Positions 41,602-50,254 of a DNA stretch of 64,000 bases are shown one piece after another. The position numbers and the translations under genes are program-made. Position 1 is the stretch's first letter; the number at the start of each line of letters is the position of its first letter. The notes under the pieces are model-generated. The model saw nothing but the letters and a program-made list of their open reading frames with translations, was not told the origin of the DNA and did not search any database. The stretch covers positions 1 to 64,000 of the forward strand of contig CAWFPP010000016.1 in NCBI GenBank assembly GCA_963817735.1. The letters are read 5' to 3'. Source of the DNA: Bog-473 sp963817735. Its GTDB lineage: Bacteria; Actinomycetota; Acidimicrobiia; Acidimicrobiales; RAAP-2.

Positions 41602-42786
41602 GTGATCGAGGGAGTGAGGCGGGACGACCGCACCCTGCGCGGTGCCGCGGCCATCGTGGGCGTGGCCGACGACGTGTCGCCCACCGGCGAGCTGGACCGG
41701 ACCGGACGAGAGCTCGAGGTCGCCATGGTGCTGGACGCACTGGCGGACGCCGGACTCGCGCTGGCCGATGTCGACGGCGTGTGCCACCCCGAATCGGCCG
41801 TGGCGTTCGCCGAGTACCTGGGGCTGCACCCGACCTTCGTCGAGTCGACCATGACCGGCGGCTCGAGCTACGAGGTCCATGTAGAGCACGCGGCCGCCGC
41901 CATCGCGGCCGGCGTGTGCGACGTGGTGGTGAGCGTCTACGCCTCGACCCCGCGCAGCGATCGCACCCGCCGGCGCCCGCGGCCGCGGCGGGGCATGGCG
42001 GGGCCCAACCCGATGGCGGAGTGGGAATTCCCGTTCGGCCTGCGCGTGCCCATGGGCCCCTACGCGCTGGCTGCCGCCCGCCACATGCACGACTTCGGCA
42101 CGACGGCGGAGCAGCTGGCATCCATTGCGGTGCAAACCCGGGCCTGGGCCGGGCTGAACCCACGGGCCCGCTACCGCGACCCGCTCACGGTCGCCGACGT
42201 GCTCGCCTCGCCCCTGCAGGTGAGCCCCCTGCATCTGCTCGACTGCTGCCTGGTGACCGACGGCGCCGGCGCCTTCGTCATGACCAGCGCGGCGCGGGCC
42301 CGTTCCTTGCCGAAGGCACCGGTTTATGTTCTCGGCGCGGCGACCTGCACCGATCACATGGGGATCACCCAGATGCCGGATCTCACGACGACGGCGGGGG
42401 CGGTGTCGGGCCCCCGTGCCTTCGCCATGGCCGGCCTCGGCCCCTCCGACGTGGACGTGCTCATGGGCTACGACAGCTTCACAATCACCGCCCTTCTGCA
42501 CCTCGAGGACCTCGGCTTTTGTGCCAAGGGTGAGGGCGGCCCGTTCGCAGCGGAAGGTGGCCTCGGGCCCGGAGGCTCGCTCCCCATGAACACGAACGGT
42601 GGTGGGCTCTCCTTCACGCACCCCGGCATGTACGGGATGTTCCTCATCACCGAGGCCGTGCGCCAGCTGCGCGGCGAGGCCGACGCCCGCCAGGTCGAGG
42701 GCGCCGAGGTCGCCGTGGCCCACGGCTCGGGGATGTTCCTGTCCGTCATGTCCACGGCGGTGCTGGGAACCGAGGCCACCCTGTGA
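41602..42786 (+). CDS. Thiolase-fold lipid-transfer/aldolase-type protein
   Basis: The 394-residue protein has the thiolase-like fold of the sterol carrier/Ltp group (VGVADDVSPTGELDR, EHAAAAIAAGVCDVVV, GGGLSFTHPGMYGMF). Where a degradative thiolase has its nucleophilic Cys there is STMTGGSS, so it probably acts as a retro-aldolase or carrier like Ltp2. It is directly followed by a DUF35 protein, the usual partner that forms a complex with such enzymes. Start GTG 41602. Confidence 0.87.
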   Translation: MIEGVRRDDRTLRGAAAIVGVADDVSPTGELDRTGRELEVAMVLDALADAGLALADVDGVCHPESAVAFAEYLGLHPTFVESTMTGGSSYEVHVEHAAAAIAAGVCDVVVSVYASTPRSDRTRRRPRPRRGMAGPNPMAEWEFPFGLRVPMGPYALAAARHMHDFGTTAEQLASIAVQTRAWAGLNPRARYRDPLTVADVLASPLQVSPLHLLDCCLVTDGAGAFVMTSAARARSLPKAPVYVLGAATCTDHMGITQMPDLTTTAGAVSGPRAFAMAGLGPSDVDVLMGYDSFTITALLHLEDLGFCAKGEGGPFAAEGGLGPGGSLPMNTNGGGLSFTHPGMYGMFLITEAVRQLRGEADARQVEGAEVAVAHGSGMFLSVMSTAVLGTEATL

Positions 42787-43343
42787 CCCCAGAGCGCGCC
42801 GTGACGGCCGAGACGCCCCGGAACCCCGAGCCGGGAGAGACCACCAAGCCCGTCGAGGGCGTCGAGGCCGACGAGCCCGTCGAGCGCGTGCGCAACGAGC
42901 CCCCGGTCGGCGACGAGAGCGGGCCCTTCTGGGAGGCCACCCGGGAGGGGCGGCTGCTCGTGCAGTGGTGCACGAGCTGCGACAGAGGCATCTTCTTCCC
43001 TCGGGTGCTGTGCCCCCACTGCGGCGGAGCGAACGATAGTCCCGAGCACGGCGGTCCGCTCGTGTGGCGCGAGGCGAGCGGACGCGCCACCGTCCACGCC
43101 GCCGTCGTCGAGCACCGTCCCGAGGCCGCCGGCGCCGCCTTCGCGCACGGCGAGCCCTACTGCATCGCTCTGGTCGACCTCGAAGAGGGGGTGCGCATGA
43201 TGACGAACGTCGTCGGGTGCCCGCCGGCGGACGTCCACAGCGGCATGCCCGTCACCGTGACCTGGGAACCACTGAGCGACGGTCGGCAATTGGCGCTGTT
43301 CCGGCCCACCGGGCCCGACGTGGAGAACGGAGCGGGGTCATGA
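42783..43343 (+). CDS. DUF35 OB-fold and zinc-ribbon partner of the thiolase-like protein
   Basis: The 186-residue protein has an acidic/Pro-rich N-terminal extension (about 1-45), then the rubredoxin-like zinc ribbon CTSC...CPHC (about 60-79) and an OB-fold tail. DUF35 proteins bind acyl-CoA and join thiolase-like enzymes to form an aldolase or thiolase complex. The GTG start overlaps the preceding stop, and the stop overlaps the acyl-CoA synthetase ATG. Confidence 0.9.
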   Translation: MTPERAVTAETPRNPEPGETTKPVEGVEADEPVERVRNEPPVGDESGPFWEATREGRLLVQWCTSCDRGIFFPRVLCPHCGGANDSPEHGGPLVWREASGRATVHAAVVEHRPEAAGAAFAHGEPYCIALVDLEEGVRMMTNVVGCPPADVHSGMPVTVTWEPLSDGRQLALFRPTGPDVENGAGS

Positions 43344-44911
43344 GCATTCCGGACGACAAACGCGCCGCGGCGGACCAGGGCATGCTCCACGCGTGGTGGG
43401 CGGCCCGGATCCCCGATCACCTGGCACTGATCTCTCCGCACGGCGACCGCACGTACGCCGATTTCAACGCGCAGGTCAACCGGCTGGCCCGCGCCCTGCG
43501 GGCCCGAGGCATGCGGCCCGGCGATTCCATCGCGCTCATGTGCACCAACGAGCCGGCCTTCCTCGAGGTGCTCTACGCCGCCCAACGCATCGGCCTCCGT
43601 CTCACGCCGATCAACTGGCACCTGACCGGGGAGGAGGCGGCCTACATCGTCGAGAACTGCAAGGCCAAAGCCTTCGTCTGCTCCGGCATCCTGGGTGACA
43701 AAGTCGCCGTGGCGGCCGCCGCCGGCGGTCCGGGTCTCATCAAGATCGACACCGGCGGCTACATCCCCGGCTTCGAGATGTACAACGAGGTGGTCGCCGA
43801 AGAGGACGGCTCCGACATCGAGGACCCGGTCATGGGCACCCAGATGCTCTACACGTCGGGCACCACCGGCCGGCCCAAGGGCGTCCACCGTGAGGTTCCG
43901 GCGGTGAGCGCCCTGGCCACCGTCAATTTCTGCGGGTACGACGAGGACTACGAGACGTCCGTTGACGCCCACCTCCTCACCGGACCGCTCTACCACGCCG
44001 CCCCGCTGGCCTTCTCGGTGGCGGTCCCGTACCTCTACGGTGTGCCGTTGGTGGTCATGGACCACTGGGACCCGGTCGAGGCGCTGCGATTGATCGAACG
44101 GCACGGCATCACGCATACGCACATGGTCCCGACCATGTTCCACCGCCTGCTGGCGCTGCCGGCCGAGACGCGCACGGACTTCGACACCTCGTCGCTCCGC
44201 TTCGTGATCCATGGAGCGGCGCCGTGTCCCGTGCCGATCAAGCGTCGGCTGATCGAGTGGCTGGGACCGGTCGTGGTGGAGTACTACGCGGCCACCGAAG
44301 GCCTCGGCACCCTCGTCGACTCTGCGACATGGCTGGCCCATCCCGGCACGGTCGGGCGCCCCATGGTTGCCGGACTGGTCAAGGTGGCCGACGAACTCGG
44401 GAATGAACTGCCGCCGGGCGAGATCGGCCTTGTCTTCCTGCGGGCGCCCGCCGCCACCAAATTCGACTACTACGGCGACGCCGAGAAGACAGCCGGGGCC
44501 TTCCGCGGCGACTACTTCACGCTGGGCGACATGGGGTACGTGGACGACGAGGGATACCTCTATCTCACCGACCGCACGGCCAACCTCATCATTTCGGGAG
44601 GTGTCAACATCTACCCGGCCGAGGTGGACGCGGTGCTGCTCGAGCACCCCGCCGTGGGTGACGTTGCCACCATCGGCGTCCCCGACGACGAGTGGGGCGA
44701 AGCCGTGAAGTCCGTGGTGCAGCCGGCCGATGGGGTGGACGGCACGGACGAGCTGGCCGCCGAGCTCATGGCCTTCTGCCGGGACCACCTGGCCCATTTC
44801 AAGTGCCCGCGCACCGTCGACTTCGTGGCGGAGCTGCCGCGGGAGGATACTGGCAAGATCTTCAAGAGAAAGCTGCGCGAGCAGTACCGGACGGCGTCGA
44901 AGCCGGCCTGA
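43340..44911 (+). CDS. Acyl-CoA synthetase (AMP-forming, FadD-like)
   Basis: The 523-residue protein has the adenylate motif YTSGTTGRPKGVH (about 171-183), the YYAATEG motif, the GDMGYVDDEGYLYLTDR block and the C-terminal Lys of REDTGKIFKRKL. It activates a carboxylic acid with ATP and CoA. The start overlaps the DUF35 stop (ATGA). Its place in the operon suggests that it primes the substrate broken down by its neighbours. Confidence 0.93.
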   Translation: MSIPDDKRAAADQGMLHAWWAARIPDHLALISPHGDRTYADFNAQVNRLARALRARGMRPGDSIALMCTNEPAFLEVLYAAQRIGLRLTPINWHLTGEEAAYIVENCKAKAFVCSGILGDKVAVAAAAGGPGLIKIDTGGYIPGFEMYNEVVAEEDGSDIEDPVMGTQMLYTSGTTGRPKGVHREVPAVSALATVNFCGYDEDYETSVDAHLLTGPLYHAAPLAFSVAVPYLYGVPLVVMDHWDPVEALRLIERHGITHTHMVPTMFHRLLALPAETRTDFDTSSLRFVIHGAAPCPVPIKRRLIEWLGPVVVEYYAATEGLGTLVDSATWLAHPGTVGRPMVAGLVKVADELGNELPPGEIGLVFLRAPAATKFDYYGDAEKTAGAFRGDYFTLGDMGYVDDEGYLYLTDRTANLIISGGVNIYPAEVDAVLLEHPAVGDVATIGVPDDEWGEAVKSVVQPADGVDGTDELAAELMAFCRDHLAHFKCPRTVDFVAELPREDTGKIFKRKLREQYRTASKPA

Positions 44912-44956
44912 GCAACCAAGCCGAACCAATGACCAAAACCAAAGGAGCTGGACAAC

Positions 44957-45871
44957 GTGGGTATCTGTGACGGACGGGTCGTCGTCATCACCGGGGCAGG
45001 CCGCGGCATCGGGCGCGAACACGCCCTCGAGTTCGCCAGCCAGGGCGCCAAAGTGGTCGTGAACGACCTCGGGGCCGAGGTGGACGGGTCCGGCTCCTCG
45101 GACGGCCCGGCGGGCCAGGTGGTCGACGAGGTCCGCGCCATGGGCGGCGAGGCAGTGGCCAACGGTGACGACGTCTCGGACTACGAGGGCGCGGGCCGGC
45201 TGATCCAGACGGCCATCGACACCTTCGGGACGATCGACGTGCTCGTCAACAACGCCGGCATCCTGCGCGACCGCATGCTGGTCAACATGACCATCGACGA
45301 GTGGGACGCCGTGATCAAGGTGCACCTGCGCGGCACGTTCGCCCCGACGCGTCACGCCGTGGAGTACTGGCGCAACCGGACCAAGGCCGGCGAGACGAAC
45401 GACGCCCGCGTCATCAACACGACGTCCCCGTCGGGCATTTACGGGAACGTGGGCCAGACCAACTACGGGGCGGCCAAGGCCGGCATCGCCTCCTTCACCA
45501 TCATCGCCGCCATGGAGCTCGAGCGCTACGGCGTCACCGTCAACGCCATCGCGCCGGCGGCGCTCACCCGCATGACCGAGAACCTCGGCATGGGCAACGC
45601 CTCGGCCGAGAAGAAGCCCGAGGAGTTCGACCCCTTCGATCCGGCCAACATCGCGCCGATCGTCGTGTGGCTCGGCAGCCCGGAGTCGGCCGGCATCACC
45701 GGCCGCGTCTTCAACGTGCAGGGCGACCACATCAGTGTCGCCGAGGGCTGGGTAGCCGGTCCCGGCGCCGACAAGGGCGACCGCTGGGACCCGGCGGAGC
45801 TGGGCAAGGTCGTGCCCGACCTGGTCGCCAAGGCAGCCCCGAACGCCAACATGGGCGGGCGGCGGAAGTAG
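44957..45871 (+). CDS. SDR oxidoreductase, 3-hydroxyacyl-CoA dehydrogenase-like
   Basis: The 304-residue protein has the NAD-binding TGAGRGIG (about 12-19), NNAG, and the catalytic set Ser, Tyr and Lys in TSPSG-NYGAAKAG. Its closest type is the 17-beta-hydroxysteroid dehydrogenase 4-like group that oxidises 3-hydroxyacyl-CoA. AAAGGAG lies 9 bases before the GTG. It fits the beta-oxidation step after hydration. Confidence 0.9.
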   Translation: MGICDGRVVVITGAGRGIGREHALEFASQGAKVVVNDLGAEVDGSGSSDGPAGQVVDEVRAMGGEAVANGDDVSDYEGAGRLIQTAIDTFGTIDVLVNNAGILRDRMLVNMTIDEWDAVIKVHLRGTFAPTRHAVEYWRNRTKAGETNDARVINTTSPSGIYGNVGQTNYGAAKAGIASFTIIAAMELERYGVTVNAIAPAALTRMTENLGMGNASAEKKPEEFDPFDPANIAPIVVWLGSPESAGITGRVFNVQGDHISVAEGWVAGPGADKGDRWDPAELGKVVPDLVAKAAPNANMGGRRK

Positions 45872-45880
45872 CCTCGGTCC

Positions 45881-47023
45881 ATGACCGCTGCGACACCTCC
45901 GGTGTCCGGTACCGCTGCGACACCTCCGGTACCGGGCCGGCAAGAAGTCGAGGCGGCCGTCCAGGTCATCCACGACAACGCGGAGCGACTCTTCCTGTGG
46001 GACTACGAGCGCGACCGGGGACAGCTGGTCACGCTCTACAACAAGGCCATGGGATCGCAGTGGAACAGCGTGACGGACCTCGACTGGTCCATCGACGTCG
46101 ACCCCGAACGGCTGGTGGCCGAGCAGGACAGCCCGCTGCTGGCGGTGGCCCGGGTGGCGGGCACGTTGCCCGGCTCGCCGATGGCCACGTGGAGCGAGAA
46201 GGAGTACACGCAGCTCGGGATCGAGTTCTTCAAGGCCAACCTCTCGCAGTTCATGCACGGCGAGCAGGGCGCCATGATGACGGCGGCCAAGATCGTCGAG
46301 ACCGTGCCGTGGATCGACGCCAAGTACTACGCCTCGACCCAGACCATGGACGAGGCGAGGCATACGGAGGTCTTCGCCAAGTATCTCCGCACCAAGCTGG
46401 GCGACGCCTACCCCATGAGCCCATTCCTCAAGGAGCAGATCTGGTCGCTGCTGGAGGACCCGCGCTGGGACATCGCCTATCTGGGGATGCAGATAGTGAT
46501 CGAGTCGCTGGCGCTCGCCGCCTTCGGCGACATGCTGCGGCGCACGCAGGAGCCTCTGCTGACCAAGCTCCTGCGCTACGTCATGTCCGACGAGGCCCGC
46601 CACGTCGCCTTCGGCGTGCTCACGTTGTCGGAGTTCTACCGCGACCTGAGCGAGCCCGAGCTGAAGGAGCGCCAGGAGTTCCTCGTCGATGCGACGTTGA
46701 ATTCGCGGGCCCGGGCCACCACACCCGAGGTGTGGGAGCGCATGGGGACCACTGCCGAGGAGGTCCTGCCCTTCATTCTGCAGGCGGCGGAAAAGACGAA
46801 GGTGAACCCCATGCGGGGTTTCGCCCGGGGCTTCTTCGCCAAGCTGGTGCCCAACGTGCGCAAGCTCGGCCTGCTCGACGCCAACAACGGCTACCTGCGC
46901 GAGCGGTGGGGCGAGGCGGGGCTGTTGGAGTTCGAATTCGCGGACGACACGGGCTCGGACTACGCGTCCTACGACGCGGTGGCGCAGGACCGGGCGGCGG
47001 CCGGGGGTTCTGCCGCAGGGTGA
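45881..47023 (+). CDS. Ferritin-like diiron protein
   Basis: The 380-residue protein has two Asp-Glu-x-x-His motifs, MDEARHTEVF and SDEARHVAFG, spaced as in ferritin-like diiron carboxylate proteins of the AurF/R2-like type, which use O2 to oxidise or hydroxylate substrates. The first ~20 residues are a duplicated TAATPPV segment from an in-frame 27-bp repeat (20-bp cores at 45884-45903 and 45911-45930). It lies 9 bases after the SDR and overlaps the YjbR gene by GTGA. Confidence 0.87.
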   Translation: MTAATPPVSGTAATPPVPGRQEVEAAVQVIHDNAERLFLWDYERDRGQLVTLYNKAMGSQWNSVTDLDWSIDVDPERLVAEQDSPLLAVARVAGTLPGSPMATWSEKEYTQLGIEFFKANLSQFMHGEQGAMMTAAKIVETVPWIDAKYYASTQTMDEARHTEVFAKYLRTKLGDAYPMSPFLKEQIWSLLEDPRWDIAYLGMQIVIESLALAAFGDMLRRTQEPLLTKLLRYVMSDEARHVAFGVLTLSEFYRDLSEPELKERQEFLVDATLNSRARATTPEVWERMGTTAEEVLPFILQAAEKTKVNPMRGFARGFFAKLVPNVRKLGLLDANNGYLRERWGEAGLLEFEFADDTGSDYASYDAVAQDRAAAGGSAAG

Positions 47024-47391
47024 GTGCGTCCCGCTCGCCGATAGAGCGGGTGCGGGCCATCTGCCTGGCCCTGCCCGAGGCCGAGGAGCGCCCGTTCGGC
47101 GGACACACTGCCCCCGCCTTCCGGGTGCGGGACAAGCTCTTCGTGATGACCAGCGAGGACGCGACGTCGATGATCATGAAGGCACCCAGGGGGGCGCAGC
47201 AGGTCCTGGTCGCTTCGGAGCCGACGCGCTTCTTCGTCCCGAAGTACGTGGGGCCGAAGGGCTGGGTCGGCGTGCGGCTCGATCTCCGGGCGGCGCCCGA
47301 CTGGGACGAGATGGCCGAGATGATCGCCGAGAGCTACTGCCTCACCGCGCCGAAACGGTTGGCGGCGCTGGTTGCACCGGCGGCTGATTGA
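47020..47391 (+). CDS. MmcQ/YjbR-family protein
   Basis: The 123-residue protein has the YjbR pattern: IERVRAICLALPEAEERPF, FGGHTAPAFRVRDKLFV and YCLTAPKRLAALV. The family folds like a DNA-binding-like CyaY type domain and has no settled role. The GTG at 47020 overlaps the diiron protein stop. Its 3' end overlaps by 58 bases with a convergent gene. Confidence 0.85.
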   Translation: MSASRSPIERVRAICLALPEAEERPFGGHTAPAFRVRDKLFVMTSEDATSMIMKAPRGAQQVLVASEPTRFFVPKYVGPKGWVGVRLDLRAAPDWDEMAEMIAESYCLTAPKRLAALVAPAAD

Positions 47392-48209
47392 GCGAGCCGC
47401 TCGCTGTCGCGTGTCGAGCGCGCCGGGTAAAGCCCGGTGAGGGTGGCTTCCATGTTCTCGGTGTAACGGATACTGCCCTGCGTCACGCCCACCGTCTCGC
47501 GCTCGCGCACGATCAGTCCGCTGCTGGGCACGATCCAGAAGTCGACCGGGTTGGTCCCGTGATCGGCACCGCTGTAAGTGAAAACGAGACGGGCGTGCGC
47601 CACGGAGACCGAATGGCCGCCCACCAGCATGGTCGACTGGCCCAACGCCTGCCCTGTCATCTCGATCTTCTCCGCCGGGCTCACCTGCGTGCAGGTGGCC
47701 ACCCACCGCTGACCCGAGCGTGCCGTCGGCGGCAGCAGGTAGGTCGAAGCCGGGCAATTGATCGTGGAGGTGCTGTTCGATCCGGCGATGGACTCGTCTG
47801 TCACGAGCTTCGGGATGGTCAGCGCGCCGTTGGGCGCATTGCACAAGGTGGTCGTCTCGGTGTGCTGCGTGATCGGGATCCAGCTGACGGTGGCGCAGGT
47901 TCGGTCGGCGACGATCATGGAGGTGCTGGCCGGGAAGGAACGGGCCACGCCTACGAGATTGAGGCTCTCACCTCCGCTGGTCCGGTACGTATAGACACCG
48001 GGTGCGGGCAACTTGTTGCGCAGCGACGAGATCATCTTGCCGGTCTGCTCCCGCCGGTAGATGCGCAATGCCTCGCGCAGGCCCACCGGGGACGACACGG
48101 TGCGGAACACCAACGCCCACGCCGTCCCGCTGGCGGCGCTGACGATCACGAGGGCGAGCACGACCACCGACAAGAACCGGTGCTGCTGGACCCATTGCCA
48201 GACGAACAC
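47334..48209 (-). CDS. Membrane-anchored extracytoplasmic protein, unknown
   Basis: The 291-residue protein has one N-terminal membrane helix (FLSVVVLALVIVSAASGTAWAL) after WQWVQQHR, then a beta-rich outer part with two Cys pairs (CATVSW, CNAP, CPAST, CTQVSP). The GTG at 48209 (VFVWQWVQQH) is favoured over an ORF start 48 codons upstream that reads through arginine-rich, non-family sequence. No known domain was recognised. It converges on the YjbR gene. Confidence 0.68.
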   Translation of the reverse strand: MFVWQWVQQHRFLSVVVLALVIVSAASGTAWALVFRTVSSPVGLREALRIYRREQTGKMISSLRNKLPAPGVYTYRTSGGESLNLVGVARSFPASTSMIVADRTCATVSWIPITQHTETTTLCNAPNGALTIPKLVTDESIAGSNSTSTINCPASTYLLPPTARSGQRWVATCTQVSPAEKIEMTGQALGQSTMLVGGHSVSVAHARLVFTYSGADHGTNPVDFWIVPSSGLIVRERETVGVTQGSIRYTENMEATLTGLYPARSTRDSERLAQSAAGATSAANRFGAVRQ

Positions 48210-48435
48210 GCCCCAATAGTACCCGCCGGGGGCAGGGGTCAACCGGGACCTGGCCAGGCGACGGCGACGGGTCAGGGCGCCCTTCGCCGGGCGAGAACCG
48301 ACGGCCAGCCAGGCACGAACCGGCCCGTGAACAGCCGGTGACCAAATCGTCACCCACGCCCCAAACCTCCCTCCGGGCGCTGCAGCGCGCTAAGGTTCCT
48401 TCCCGAGGGCACCACCATCACAAGTTTGGAAATCC

Positions 48436-48459
48436 CTCTAGCTCGCAAGAGCTACCGGC
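48436..48459 (+). promoter_or_regulatory. Leader hairpin of the cold-shock gene
   Basis: In the long untranslated leader, TAGCTC-GCAA-GAGCTA (48439-48454) forms a perfect 6-bp stem with a GNRA-type tetraloop. It stands about 58 bases before the start codon. Cold-shock mRNAs often have structured leaders; a thermosensing role is only a possibility. Confidence 0.4.
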
Positions 48460-48511
48460 CATGGCCCCCGCGACACGGGTCAAATCTGGCCAGGAGAGGA
48501 GTGGATTTTCA

Positions 48512-48718
48512 ATGGCAACTGGTTCCGTGAAGTGGTTTAACGGTGAGAAGGGCTTCGGCTTCATCACCCAGGACGGTGGGGGCCCCGACGTCTTCGTGCA
48601 CTTCAGCGCGATCAGCGGTACGGGCTACCGCAATCTCGAAGAAGGACAGAAGGTCGAATTCGAGACCAACCAGGGTCCGAAGGGCCTTCAGGCCGCCAAC
48701 GTGCGCGCCATCGGCTAA
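48512..48718 (+). CDS. Cold-shock protein, CspA family
   Basis: The 68-residue protein is a complete cold-shock domain: SVKWFNGEKGFGFI (RNP1), DVFVHFSAI (RNP2), and EGQKVEFETNQGPKGLQA. It binds single-stranded RNA and DNA and prevents stable secondary structure. AGGAGAGGAG lies about 13 bases before the ATG. A strong terminator follows the stop after about 22 bases. Confidence 0.97.
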   Translation: MATGSVKWFNGEKGFGFITQDGGGPDVFVHFSAISGTGYRNLEEGQKVEFETNQGPKGLQAANVRAIG

Positions 48719-48740
48719 CCCCCGAGCGCACCAGGATCAC

Positions 48741-48777
48741 GACAGAACCCCGTCTCAACGCGAGACGGGGTTCTGTC
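48741..48777. terminator. Strong hairpin terminator after the cold-shock gene
   Basis: Sixteen perfect base pairs (gacagaaccccgtctc with gagacggggttctgtc) flank a 5-nt loop, followed by aattcttg. The hairpin is symmetric and could stop transcription from both the cold-shock gene and the converging CysQ-like gene. Confidence 0.85.
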
Positions 48778-48820
48778 AATTCTTGAGGTCGAGCGTCTTG
48801 AGCTCGTCGGCACCGCTCGC

Positions 48821-49579
48821 CTACCAATAGGGCCGGCGCTGTTGCGTGGTGACGGCCAGCACGGCCTCCGCGTATTCCTGGCGGCAGACGACGAGGTCGG
48901 GCAGCCACACGTCGGGATCGCCGTAGCGCAGCGGTGCCCCGTCGAGCCGGCTGGCATGCAGGCCGCTGGCGGTGGCAACGGCGACCGGCGCGCACGAGTC
49001 CCACTCGTACTGGCCGCCCGCGTGCACGTAGACCTCGGCGGCACCGAGGATGACCGCGGCGATCTTGGCGCCGGCCGACCCCATCGGGACCATCACGCCC
49101 CCGATCGACTCCGTCACGTCGTAGGCCACGTCGGGCGGGCGGCTGCGCGAGACCACGACGCGCGGCGCCTCACCGGGGCGCGCCGGGGGAAGGACCGGGG
49201 GGTCAACCGTGCCGAGAACGAGATCGAGCGCCGGCAGGGCGACCGCACCGACCACGGCGACGCCGCCCACGGCCATGGCGACGTGAACCGCCCAGTCGCT
49301 CCGTTCGAGCTGGCGGAACTCGCGGGTGCCGTCGAGCGGATCGATGATCCAGAGCCGGCCCGTGCCTGCGACGTGCTCGAGCCCCTCTTCGGACCGCACG
49401 TCGTCGTCGGGGTACAGCCGGTTGATCTCGGCCACGAGCAGCTGGTGTGCCATGCGGTCACCGGCAGCGCCGAGATCGCGCAACGGCGGCGGGTCGGTCC
49501 GCAGCTCCATCAGCGCCCGACCGGCCGCTTCCGCCAGCTTGGCCGCGTCGCGATGCTCGGCAGCAAGGTCTTCGGACAT
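48821..49579 (-). CDS. 3'(2'),5'-bisphosphate nucleotidase / inositol phosphatase-like (CysQ type)
   Basis: The 252-residue protein has the lithium-sensitive phosphatase motifs: RSEEG, WIIDPLDGTREF and EWDSCAP. The closest type is CysQ, which converts PAP to AMP, with inositol monophosphatase as the alternative. It is followed on the map by the response regulator on the same strand (9-base gap) and converges on the cold-shock terminator. Confidence 0.88.
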   Translation of the reverse strand: MSEDLAAEHRDAAKLAEAAGRALMELRTDPPPLRDLGAAGDRMAHQLLVAEINRLYPDDDVRSEEGLEHVAGTGRLWIIDPLDGTREFRQLERSDWAVHVAMAVGGVAVVGAVALPALDLVLGTVDPPVLPPARPGEAPRVVVSRSRPPDVAYDVTESIGGVMVPMGSAGAKIAAVILGAAEVYVHAGGQYEWDSCAPVAVATASGLHASRLDGAPLRYGDPDVWLPDLVVCRQEYAEAVLAVTTQQRRPYW

Positions 49580-49588
49580 CCCCCTTGT

Positions 49589-50254
49589 CTAGACCAAGCG
49601 ACGGTCAGTGGCCCATCTGGTCAGCTCGTGACGCGTCGAGAGCTGCAACTTGCGCAGGACGGAGGAGACGTGCGACTCGACGGTCTTTGCCGAGATGCCG
49701 AGGTCGCGGGCGACCTCCTTGTACGTGTAGCCGCGGGCGATCAGCCGCAGCACCTCGCGCTCACGGGGCGACAGCTGGTCGAGCTCGGGATCGAGCCCCG
49801 GGGTCGGAGCGCCGCCGTGGGCGAAGGCGTCCAGCACGAAGCCCGCGAGCCGCGGCGAGAAGACGGCATCGCCGGCGGCGACCCGGTAGACAGCCTGCAG
49901 AAGCTCGGGGCCCGAGATCGTCTTGGTGATGTAGCCACGGGCACCGGCCCGGATCACGTCGATCACATCCTCGGGGGCATCGGACACCGACAGGGCGAGG
50001 AACTGCACCTCGGGGTGATGCGGGAGCACGCCGCCCAGCACGGCGAGCCCGCCGCCACCGGGGAGATGCACGTCGAGCAGCACCACGTCGGGCAGGCGCT
50101 CGCCGATGAGCTCGATGGCGGCGGTCGCCTCGTCGGCCTCGCCCACCACCTCGACCGCGTCACCCAGCTCGGCCCGGACGCCGGCCCGGAAGACGGCGTG
50201 GTCCTCGACGAGGAAGATGCGGGGCCGCCCGCGGGGTGCCGCCGTGTCCGTCAC
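49589..50254 (-). CDS. LuxR/NarL-type response regulator
   Basis: The 221-residue protein has a receiver domain with the phospho-acceptor Asp in VVLLDVHLPGGG and the switch residues TKTI, then an HTH of the LuxR type (LSPREREVLRLIARGYTYKEVA, ISAKTVESHVSSVL). It should be phosphorylated by the PspC-containing kinase encoded just upstream, whose stop overlaps this GTG start (GTGA). Confidence 0.92.
   Translation of the reverse strand: MTDTAAPRGRPRIFLVEDHAVFRAGVRAELGDAVEVVGEADEATAAIELIGERLPDVVLLDVHLPGGGGLAVLGGVLPHHPEVQFLALSVSDAPEDVIDVIRAGARGYITKTISGPELLQAVYRVAAGDAVFSPRLAGFVLDAFAHGGAPTPGLDPELDQLSPREREVLRLIARGYTYKEVARDLGISAKTVESHVSSVLRKLQLSTRHELTRWATDRRLV

Noticed and set aside
43157..46603. A 1148-codon open frame on the minus strand opposite the CoA-ester operon
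   Set aside because: It is antisense to five well-supported genes with clear motifs; its His/Val/Gly/Arg-rich translation has no known domain and is typical of a shadow frame in GC-rich DNA.
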